From positions 124,001-188,000 of the forward strand of contig CANQGK010000001.1 in assembly GCA_947623175.1 (NCBI GenBank): 64,000 nucleotides of DNA. The letters run 5' to 3'. Both the position numbers and the translations under genes were made by a program. Below are positions 24,989 through 33,000 of this stretch, piece after piece. The notes below the pieces were generated by a model that saw only the letters and a list, made by a program, of their open reading frames with translations, had not been told where the DNA came from and ran no database searches. The stretch is from an uncultured Clostridia bacterium. GTDB taxonomy: Bacteria > Bacillota > Clostridia > Oscillospirales > Acutalibacteraceae. Each line of letters starts with the position of its first letter. Position 1 is the stretch's first letter.

Positions 24989-25390
24989 ATGAAAAAGACT
25001 TTTTCGATTATTGCGCTGCTTTTATTTTTGCTTCAATTTGTTTGCGGATGTAAAGGAAACTATATATCCACCGCTTCCGATTCGCAGTCCGCTGACAATA
25101 CAAAGACCATGACAATTACAATGCTACCCTCTCCGCCCGAAAGCAAAACCACAAGCGATCAAAATATAATTGAAAAATTCATTAAAATTATCGACGAATC
25201 TGAAAAGCAAAAAAGAGAACCCGATGAAATAAACGGGTGGCAAATTTATGTTACGGTTACTGACTCAAACAGCCGGATGAGCTATACTCTGAGAGACAAC
25301 GTTTTACGGATCGAAGATGATTTTTACACGGTTGACGCCGAGGCGCTTACAGACGAAATAACCGATATTTTTAACGGTATTAAAGAATAA
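24989..25390 (+). CDS. Small lipoprotein, copy A
   Basis: This 133-residue predicted lipoprotein has a lipobox signal (QFVCGC, cysteine about residue 21), a Ser/Thr-rich linker and a small C-terminal domain (about 55-133) ending in TDEITDIFNGIKE. It has no recognised family. A close paralogue of identical length (roughly 80 percent identical by eye) lies at 39061-39462, at the far end of the toxin region. Both have AACGGAGGAT upstream. It could be an accessory or immunity-type surface protein of the locus. Function unknown. Confidence 0.75.
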   Translation: MKKTFSIIALLLFLLQFVCGCKGNYISTASDSQSADNTKTMTITMLPSPPESKTTSDQNIIEKFIKIIDESEKQKREPDEINGWQIYVTVTDSNSRMSYTLRDNVLRIEDDFYTVDAEALTDEITDIFNGIKE

Positions 25391-25470
25391 AAATCAGGTG
25401 ATAAAAAACGATTTATGATATTTTTATAAAACGCAGGCAAATAAAAACATCAAAAGAAAGGTGATAAACA

Positions 25471-26412
25471 ATGAAAAAGATAATTATTGGCATTTTGGTA
25501 GCGACAATTATGGTCGTGGGCGCGATATCTGTCGCGGCATTAAATAAAAATGACCTTCCGGCAACGCAAACCGAAGAAAATTCGAACATCCAATCAAGCG
25601 ATACCGTATCCGATAAAGTCACGGATATAAAAACCCTTAACACGCAAAAGGAAAACATTTTCAACAATATATTAAATTGTGTGGATTATTATGATTCGGT
25701 CAAAGGCACTTTTGAAACAACCTTTATCGACGACTCCCCTACGACGGTTTCATACAACGTAAATATACCGAAACAAATTTCTTTGCAAGAAGCAAAAAGC
25801 GATAACATCAACCTGAATATTATCTGCAAAGACGGAACTGTTTTAGAAGCGGACAGCAGCCGCAAAGAATATGCGGAAAATAAATTTATTCCCCAATATA
25901 ATGCAGACCAAAGAAAAAAATATACTTCAAAAATAAATGAAGAAGTATCACCGTACGAATATAATAATTCCGGAAAAACCAAGCTGCCGAGCAAAAGATA
26001 CGGAATAAATGCCAATGGAGAAGCGGAGTATTATTACAGAAGCGACATAACCAATGCAAGTATGGCGGCTACAAGCATTAATCCGCAAAGCCTTGTATTC
26101 GGTTTTATGAGTGATTTTGATTCTTGGTCGGTCACCGGCGTCGATGAATATTTGGGAAGACAGGTTATTGTTATCAACGGCAAAACTGCCGATAAAGCTT
26201 ATGCCGACAAATTGGACGTATATGCTTTTGAAATGAAATTCGATATTAAAACAGGTATTCTTTTGGATTTTAAGGGATTTTCATCGGACAAAACATTGAG
26301 TCAATATTTAACAACCACCGAATTTGAAGTTGACAAAGCTGATAATACCTTAAACGACGAAATCGGAGAGCGTATTTCTTCTATTCAAACTTCTTACAAA
26401 AAAACAAATTAA
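25471..26412 (+). CDS. Secreted protein with LolA/RseB-like domain
   Basis: This 313-residue protein has an N-terminal signal or anchor (IIIGILVATIMVVGAISVAAL) and a Ser/Thr-rich spacer. The C-terminal half (about 200-300) contains WSVTGVDEYLGRQVIVING and YAFEMKFDIKTGILLDFKG, the strand pattern of LolA/RseB-like outer-domain proteins that are often linked to sigma factor signalling in Gram-positives. The family call is tentative. Its leader and first codons are duplicated as a broken remnant at 23317-23420. RBS AAAGGTGATAA. It lies 80 bases after lipoprotein A and 14 bases before the next gene, probably in one transcript. Confidence 0.7.
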   Translation: MKKIIIGILVATIMVVGAISVAALNKNDLPATQTEENSNIQSSDTVSDKVTDIKTLNTQKENIFNNILNCVDYYDSVKGTFETTFIDDSPTTVSYNVNIPKQISLQEAKSDNINLNIICKDGTVLEADSSRKEYAENKFIPQYNADQRKKYTSKINEEVSPYEYNNSGKTKLPSKRYGINANGEAEYYYRSDITNASMAATSINPQSLVFGFMSDFDSWSVTGVDEYLGRQVIVINGKTADKAYADKLDVYAFEMKFDIKTGILLDFKGFSSDKTLSQYLTTTEFEVDKADNTLNDEIGERISSIQTSYKKTN

Positions 26413-26426
26413 AGGAGTGATTATAA

Positions 26427-26966
26427 ATGAAAAAGCTGCTTTGTACAATTTTGATTATGGTTTTAACGGTGAGCGCCTTTTCGTTTAACACATCGGCTGC
26501 GTCTAAAGCTTATTTCGTAATTGATAACGACACAGTGGACAGCACTTGCAAAACAGAGCGAAACGGATTTACCGTTTATGTGACAGGCAGTTCGCATTAC
26601 AACGGTGATTGTCGCCGTCAAGCGTCTTCTAATAAAAATGCTAAGTATAGTTGGTGTAAAAAAAGCGAAGCTGTTCACAGTGTATATTACCCAATATATA
26701 TGGCTGCCGGCGTATATTTAAACAATACTAAATTTACAGATACACAAGCTCATTATTATGTAGTGCAGCGTGACGGCGGATATCTGATGAATATACTAAA
26801 TCAAAAAACGGCACCCGGCGGATGGACGTATTTTGATTATACTATATACATGAATAATACCACACCCGAAACCTACAGCTTATATGGTATGAGCGTTTCA
26901 CCGTCGGGCATCGGAAGCGGATATACCGGAGCCGATGCGATCAGCATATCCGCCGAAGCGGGATAA
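26427..26966 (+). CDS. Small secreted protein of unknown function
   Basis: This 179-residue protein has a clear signal peptide (MKKLLCTILIMVLTVSAFSFNTSAA) and a mature region rich in Tyr, Thr, Asn and Gly with predicted beta strands. Two cysteines (CRRQAS and SWCKKSE segments) could form a disulfide. I do not recognise the family. AAAGGAGTGAT lies before the ATG. It is the last gene before the RHS toxin and may be exported with it. Confidence 0.7.
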   Translation: MKKLLCTILIMVLTVSAFSFNTSAASKAYFVIDNDTVDSTCKTERNGFTVYVTGSSHYNGDCRRQASSNKNAKYSWCKKSEAVHSVYYPIYMAAGVYLNNTKFTDTQAHYYVVQRDGGYLMNILNQKTAPGGWTYFDYTIYMNNTTPETYSLYGMSVSPSGIGSGYTGADAISISAEAG

Positions 26967-27098
26967 TAAAACGGATAATTTCGCATTTTTAAATTGCCTT
27001 ATAGCCGCTTTGTACCCATCAAACGGAATATACAGCAATTATTATTTAAGATCAATATCGGCGCCGAGTAAGATTTACCTTTTAGAAAGGATTCAGTA

Positions 27099-30000
27099 AT
27101 GCATTCTAAAAAACTCAAACTATTTTCCAAATCAATATTGGCGTTTGTTCTGTGTTTGACTATTTTGTTCACGTCGATTCCGCCTATGCTTGCAAATGCG
27201 GCGAGCGGCGAATGGACGGGCGGACAGGTAGAGAAAGGCTACCGTTTAAAGGTTACATATTCCGAATCGTCGCAAAATGCGAAAACAAATACCTCTGTAG
27301 TTACCGCTACCCTATATTTGGTCCAGGACAAAACCTACAGCTTATATATCGGAACCAGAACCGCTACTATTACGATCAACGGCTCCAAAAAGACAATTTC
27401 CGATATACCCGCGATACGAAACGACGGCAACGTTACAACCAAGTTGGGCTCCGCTTCCGCTACCGTCACGCATGCTTCGGACGGTTCAAAATCGATATCC
27501 ATCGCCGCGACGTTTGACATGAAGGCGACGCTGTCGGGCACCTATTACGGAACGATGTCGACCTCCAAAACGGTATCTTTGACCAAATTGGACAGAACCG
27601 CGCCTACCGTATCCTTAAAATTCAACAGCGCCACGTCGAACAGTCTTAAATTTACCGCGACAGCCAATACAACCTGCGACACCTGGCAATATTCCACCAA
27701 CAACGGCTCGTCCTGGGTTTCGTTCGGCTCGACTGGCACGTCAAACGCTTTTACCATAAGCAATCTTACCGGCGGAAAAGCCTATTCGGTAGTCGTAAGG
27801 GCGAGAAAGACCTCGAACAACGTTACTTCCGCGAAAAGTGCGGCAGTATCGGCGACGACAAAGCCGAGCCCTCCCGGAGGCTTAGCCGTAAGCGGCATTA
27901 CGCAGAACTCGGCTTTACTTTCTTGGAAATCGGTCACCGGAGCCAAATCGTACAAAGCTTACCTTAACGGCGCCTTGAAATCAAGCGGAATAACCGCGAC
28001 AAATTATACCTTTTCGGGGCTTACCGCCAATACGAGCTATAAATTCGGCGTCTGTGCGACGGGAACAAGCGGAGACAGCTCCGTTACTTCGACCGGAAAT
28101 TATATCACTTTGCCGAACGTTCCCGCCGACTTAGAGGTCACGGATCAGACCGACAGCGGCGTATCGCTTTCCTGGTCGCAGGACAACGGCGGCAATGCCG
28201 CGGAAACGACTTTTAATATTTACCGTGACGGGGTTTTGGTGGGCACAAGCACTACTGACAGCTACACCGATACCTCGTACGAAAATACCGACAGCAGCTA
28301 TACCGTTTCCGCCGCAACGTCGGCGGGCGAATCGGCAAAATCGGATTCGGTTTCGGTTACTCATATTGAGATCACGGTTAATTTAAGCGCGGTCAACAAC
28401 TCGACCTACGCCGTGATCACTCCGTCGTTTGAGGGCGGCACAAACCGTGAAATCGATTATAATTCGCTCAAATGGGATTACGGCGAGCAAACCGTAGATT
28501 ATTTTGAAGAAAACGGATATACCTTTACAAACAGCTTCGCCGTATTGCAAAACGGCACATATACCGTTTATGCGAGCGACACGAGCGGCAACAGCGCCGT
28601 CGGCACGATAGTGATCGAAGGTATTTATACCGTTTCAACGCGGGGCGCGTTTGTCGAAACCTTTACCGATTTATCGGTAGATTCCGTCGGTATTCCGGTT
28701 TCCTTTGAGCGTACCTACAATTCGATGGACAATACCGATAACATTTTCGGCAAAGGTTGGTCGCTCAATTATGCGAAGTCCACCCGCCTTTTCGAGGACG
28801 GAAGCGTAAGGCTCGTATATCTCCCCGACGGCACGATAAATTATTTTGAAGTATCGGATAATACCTACAAAGGCATCCAAACGCAAAATACGCTCGTCGC
28901 GGACGGCAATAAGCTTATACTCACCGCCAAGGACAATACGAAATATACCTATGAAAACGATTATCTTACCCGTATCGAGGACTCAAACGGCAACACTTTG
29001 GCGATAAGGCTTAACTCCTCGCATCTGCCCTCTCGGATAATCGACAGCGTAGGACGCGTTTATACCATTTCTTATTACAATGACAAAATCACGGGAATAA
29101 CCGATCCTGCGGGGCGTATTTTCTCATACGTTTACGATAACGAGGGCAATCTTACGGAGCACCGCCGTTCGGACGAAACGGTCGTAAATAAGTATATTTA
29201 CGAGGACGGCTTATTGACAAAAATCACCGACGCCTTTAACAATACCGTTTGCGAAATGTCATATAACAAGCAAAGACAGGTCGTTAATATGACCGACGCC
29301 GACGGCAGCAGCACCTATTATCTGCATAAAATCACCTCGAACGGTGAAATCGTTATCTATGAGTCGGAGAGCGAAATTGAGCTTGACACCGAAGACGTCC
29401 TTAACAATCCTCCGAGCAATACCTATAACCCCTACGACCAAACGGTGATCGATTCGGACGGTAATTGTTATTCGTACAATTCGGACGGTACGATCGACGG
29501 CATCAATATCGAAAATACCGTCAATATTTCGGGCGATTACGAAAAAGTCTTATATTCCTACGATTCGAACGGTAACGTAACGCATATCCTAACCACCGAT
29601 AAAGCCGATAAAGTGCTTGAGGACGACAGCTTCACTTACACCTATTTTGAAAATTCGGGCAATATTTCTTCGTCGGTCGAGGTATTGATAACATATACCT
29701 ACGACGAGGACGGAGAGCTTACCGAAACCGATACCGAAACGATTACCTCGACTTACGACGCCGCCGGAAATCTCCTTTCCGAAAGAACCGTGCATAAGGA
29801 CGAGGACAAAACGGCGACCTATACTTACAATGCCAAAGGCATGCTCCTTACGCAGTCGGCGGACGACGTTGTCACCGAGTACACCTATAATTCCTACGGT
29901 TTTGTAACCAATATAAAAACCACGGAAAAGGGCGAAACTACCGAACAAGTCTACGGTTACAATATAATCGGTCAGGTACTTTCGCAAACGGAAAACGGCT

Positions 30001-32405
30001 TAACCACAACCAATATTTACGATTTGTACGGCAACGTAATACGGCAGACTTTGACCGACGGAAAGGTTACCCGCGTAAGTCGTGTTGTTTATGACAATAA
30101 CAATCGGGTTATCCAAAAAATAGATAATTCCCAATACGACGAATACGACGATGACCTCTATGCCGATATGAACGGTATTTCTTCCGATAACGTTTATCTT
30201 AACGAAAACGTCGGAGAAAGATATACCTACGACGACAAAGGCAACGTCTTGACCTATATCAACGTCGCCGACAACAAAACCGTAAATACCTACGACAGCG
30301 AAAACCGGCTGGTAAAAAGCGTTACTTACGAAAATGCAAGTACGGCTTCAAATAGTCTTACGACGCGGTACGTTTACGATTCCGAGGGAAATTTGGTACA
30401 AACCGTTTATCCGCATCAATATAATGCCGAAAACGATAATTTGGATTTATCAAATAATGTAAACGAATATACCGACACCACCATCGGCGAGAGAGTCACT
30501 TATGACGAAAAGGGCAACGTTTTGACATATATCGACTCCTTCGGTATCAAAACGGTAAATACCTACGACGGAAACGACAACCTCGTTAAATCCGTTTCGG
30601 GCGATGAAGTGACGCGTTACGTATACAACGGCGGAGATAATTTATTGCAGGTAATTTACCCCGATGAATATAATCCCGATGACGATAATCTGAACTTGAC
30701 CGCCGAAACGCCGGTAGATACTTATGCGAACCAAAACGTAGGCGATCGTTATACTTACGACGATGACGGAAATATTTTAACCTATACAAATCGCTTCGGT
30801 GAAGTCACAACCAACGCATACAATTCCGACGGCAATTTAACCTCTACGACGAGATTTGACGGTACGGTATTTACCTATGACAAAGACGGCAGAGTAAGTA
30901 AAGAAACCTACTCAAACGGCTTAACGAGAGATTTTACTTATTCCACGAATCAAACCGTAATTAAAGCTTCCAACGGCGTTAATATTACCTACAACCTGAA
31001 CGCTTTCGGCGAGGTTGCGGAGTATAAATTGCAAAACGGTGAGAATAACAAAAATTATTCCTACATCTACGACGCAAACGGAAATATTACCTCGATATCT
31101 TTAAACGGCAGCCTGCAGCAGACCTTTACCTACAATTCGTCGAACGAGCTTATCCGCGTAGACGATGCGACGGTCAATAAGTCGATAACCTATGCTTACG
31201 ATTATGTGGGAAATATAACCTCTGTTAAGACCTACACCTACACGACCGGAACATTAGGCACGGCGCTCACTACGCAGAATTACACCTATAACAGTCAAAA
31301 CCAAAGAACCGATCTAAGCTACGACGCATACGGTAATATGACGGCGTTAAACGGGTATACGTTCGGTTGGACTAACAGAAGATTGACTTCCGCCGAAAGT
31401 GCGGATAACAACATTTCCTACACATACAACCACAGCGGAATTCGTACAAGCAAAACGATCAACGGAACGACTATCACCTACAAGATCGACGAGAACAACA
31501 ACGTTATCGAGCAGACCGACGGCACGAACACGCTAAAGTTTGTCTACGACGGCGCCAATTCCCCGATTTATTTTACTTATAATGATACGACGTATTATTA
31601 CGAGAAGAATATGCAGGGCGATATCGTCGCCATACTTGACACGGACGGCAATGTCGTAGTAGAATATACTTATGACAGCTGGGGCAAGCAAGTAAGCATA
31701 ACCGGCGCTTTGGCGGATACAATAGGTCAAATAAATCCCTTGCGCTACCGCGGTTATTACTACGATACCGAAACCGAATTGTACTACCTGCAAAGCAGAT
31801 ACTATTCGCCAGATCTTATGAGATTTATCTCGCAGGATGATCCGGCATTATCCAATGCACAAGGTGAGCCTTTAGGTAGTAATCTATATATCTACTGCTT
31901 GAATAATCCTGTTATGAACGTAGATCCTTCAGGATATTGGGTATTTACTTTTGGAGTTTCAATTGGTGGAGCAATAATCTTAGGATTGAATCTGTTTGCA
32001 ACATTGCTAATCGATTCTACCGGAGATTTTGGATTGTTTATTGGCGTTACATTATTATATGGTGTTGTTCAAAAAGGTCTTTCTTATTCATTTGGATTTT
32101 ATTGGAAATTTAAAAATATTGATAGTTATCTAAATTCAGTAACAAATTCACTAAATGTAGGTTATGGTTTTGGCGGTTCTTTGGTTTATCATTATTATAA
32201 ATATCCATCATCAAAGAAACGTCGAGTAGGAATCCAACTTTCCTATGGCACAAAAGGTGTTTCGTGGGAAACTGCAGCATTTGACGGAGGTGCATATATA
32301 CCATTAAAAGAATACCTTACCGCAATATTTAAAAAAGCGGGGAAAAATGTCTTAGCAATAAAAAAAATTGTTAAGAATTTGCGTTTTAAATTTTACTTTA
32401 GATAG
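27099..32405 (+). CDS. RHS-repeat polymorphic toxin (WapA-like), membrane-active-like tip
   Basis: This 1768-residue secreted protein has a signal peptide (about residues 1-34), an N-terminal beta domain resembling phage DUF859 tail proteins (about 35-165), three fibronectin type III-like domains (about 166-258, 259-340, 341-425), a DUF6531-type opening (about 512-590, FVETFTDLSVDSVGIPVSFERTYNS region) and many YD/RHS repeats. The RHS core ends at RYRGYYYDTETELYYLQSRYY (residue 1549 on) and NPVMNVDPSG (about 1604-1612). After this boundary a 156-residue variable tip has two hydrophobic stretches and a basic end. RHS proteins encapsulate and deliver a C-terminal toxin. The tip is not a known enzyme. 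The putative immunity gene starts 10 bases later. Confidence 0.9.
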   Translation: MHSKKLKLFSKSILAFVLCLTILFTSIPPMLANAASGEWTGGQVEKGYRLKVTYSESSQNAKTNTSVVTATLYLVQDKTYSLYIGTRTATITINGSKKTISDIPAIRNDGNVTTKLGSASATVTHASDGSKSISIAATFDMKATLSGTYYGTMSTSKTVSLTKLDRTAPTVSLKFNSATSNSLKFTATANTTCDTWQYSTNNGSSWVSFGSTGTSNAFTISNLTGGKAYSVVVRARKTSNNVTSAKSAAVSATTKPSPPGGLAVSGITQNSALLSWKSVTGAKSYKAYLNGALKSSGITATNYTFSGLTANTSYKFGVCATGTSGDSSVTSTGNYITLPNVPADLEVTDQTDSGVSLSWSQDNGGNAAETTFNIYRDGVLVGTSTTDSYTDTSYENTDSSYTVSAATSAGESAKSDSVSVTHIEITVNLSAVNNSTYAVITPSFEGGTNREIDYNSLKWDYGEQTVDYFEENGYTFTNSFAVLQNGTYTVYASDTSGNSAVGTIVIEGIYTVSTRGAFVETFTDLSVDSVGIPVSFERTYNSMDNTDNIFGKGWSLNYAKSTRLFEDGSVRLVYLPDGTINYFEVSDNTYKGIQTQNTLVADGNKLILTAKDNTKYTYENDYLTRIEDSNGNTLAIRLNSSHLPSRIIDSVGRVYTISYYNDKITGITDPAGRIFSYVYDNEGNLTEHRRSDETVVNKYIYEDGLLTKITDAFNNTVCEMSYNKQRQVVNMTDADGSSTYYLHKITSNGEIVIYESESEIELDTEDVLNNPPSNTYNPYDQTVIDSDGNCYSYNSDGTIDGINIENTVNISGDYEKVLYSYDSNGNVTHILTTDKADKVLEDDSFTYTYFENSGNISSSVEVLITYTYDEDGELTETDTETITSTYDAAGNLLSERTVHKDEDKTATYTYNAKGMLLTQSADDVVTEYTYNSYGFVTNIKTTEKGETTEQVYGYNIIGQVLSQTENGLTTTNIYDLYGNVIRQTLTDGKVTRVSRVVYDNNNRVIQKIDNSQYDEYDDDLYADMNGISSDNVYLNENVGERYTYDDKGNVLTYINVADNKTVNTYDSENRLVKSVTYENASTASNSLTTRYVYDSEGNLVQTVYPHQYNAENDNLDLSNNVNEYTDTTIGERVTYDEKGNVLTYIDSFGIKTVNTYDGNDNLVKSVSGDEVTRYVYNGGDNLLQVIYPDEYNPDDDNLNLTAETPVDTYANQNVGDRYTYDDDGNILTYTNRFGEVTTNAYNSDGNLTSTTRFDGTVFTYDKDGRVSKETYSNGLTRDFTYSTNQTVIKASNGVNITYNLNAFGEVAEYKLQNGENNKNYSYIYDANGNITSISLNGSLQQTFTYNSSNELIRVDDATVNKSITYAYDYVGNITSVKTYTYTTGTLGTALTTQNYTYNSQNQRTDLSYDAYGNMTALNGYTFGWTNRRLTSAESADNNISYTYNHSGIRTSKTINGTTITYKIDENNNVIEQTDGTNTLKFVYDGANSPIYFTYNDTTYYYEKNMQGDIVAILDTDGNVVVEYTYDSWGKQVSITGALADTIGQINPLRYRGYYYDTETELYYLQSRYYSPDLMRFISQDDPALSNAQGEPLGSNLYIYCLNNPVMNVDPSGYWVFTFGVSIGGAIILGLNLFATLLIDSTGDFGLFIGVTLLYGVVQKGLSYSFGFYWKFKNIDSYLNSVTNSLNVGYGFGGSLVYHYYKYPSSKKRRVGIQLSYGTKGVSWETAAFDGGAYIPLKEYLTAIFKKAGKNVLAIKKIVKNLRFKFYFR
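30459..31915 (+). repeat. RHS core duplication, copy 1 (inside the full-length toxin gene)
   Basis: The last 1.46 kb of the RHS core matches 33025-34481 at a constant offset of 2566 bases, with no net insertion or deletion and roughly 95 percent identity by eye. The match starts in the middle of an RHS repeat (VNEYTDTTIGER) and ends at the conserved core/tip boundary. Confidence 0.9.
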
Positions 32406-32415
32406 GATGAATCTT

Positions 32416-32835
32416 ATGAGAAAAAAAATAATTATTATTTTAATTCCCTTGATAATACTAGGATTATTAATTCTATCTATTGTTGCATTTTATTCTGTAC
32501 CGTTTGTTAAAGCAAATTCTTTGCTTGTAAGTGCAAATAAATCCGAAACAATTAATGTTTTTGACGATGACGATAGTTTTATTTCACAAGATAATTACAA
32601 TAAATTGCGTATTATCGGCAGAGAGATTTACGAAGATGAGTATGTTCGACTTAAAACTTCCAAAAAATACGATTTTATCAATTGGAAAAATGTTGATTTA
32701 ATTTGCTCTGTGAATACAACCGTTGTTTCGTTTGATAAAAATGTTGTTTCTGATTCATACACAAAAGAATTGATAATCTCATTTTCTTTTATTAAGGGCA
32801 AATGGATAGTATCTAACGTTGATATAATTGATTAG
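32416..32835 (+). CDS. Candidate immunity protein for the RHS tip
   Basis: This 139-residue protein has a very hydrophobic N-terminal helix (IIIILIPLIILGLLILSIVAFY) and a charged outer domain of about 105 residues. The ATG at 32416 has AGGA nine bases upstream, and the gene begins 10 bases after the RHS stop, the standard place for the cognate immunity gene. A membrane-anchored immunity protein fits a tip with hydrophobic segments that acts at the membrane, but this is inference. No family is recognised. Confidence 0.65.
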   Translation: MRKKIIIILIPLIILGLLILSIVAFYSVPFVKANSLLVSANKSETINVFDDDDSFISQDNYNKLRIIGREIYEDEYVRLKTSKKYDFINWKNVDLICSVNTTVVSFDKNVVSDSYTKELIISFSFIKGKWIVSNVDIID

Positions 32836-32973
32836 TCAATGCAATCCGGTACAATGTGTTTTACATTCCTTACGCCGGCGAAAAATATACAAGGTTTGGC
32901 TGTGGCACTATTTCTAAACGTAAGTGTAGTTACAATATCGTTTAATTACATTAAGCAAAGGTAAAGCATACGC

Positions 32974-32998
32974 GCGGGGGAAGCTCCCCTTCCCCCGC
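32974..32998. repeat. GC-rich palindrome at the junction of the orphan RHS copy
   Basis: GCGGGGGAAG and CTTCCCCCGC form a perfect ten-pair stem with a five-base loop in otherwise AT-rich DNA. It lies 26 bases before the point where similarity to the RHS core begins (33025), with a GC-rich tail up to that point. There is no T-run, so it is not a plain terminator. Confidence 0.6.
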
Positions 32999-33000
32999 AA

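Noticed and set aside
24850..27068. GGCGCC-containing palindromes as a dispersed repeat family
   Set aside because: GGCGCC and CGGCGCCG strings are frequent across the whole window, including inside core genes, so the shared half-site is probably base-composition preference.
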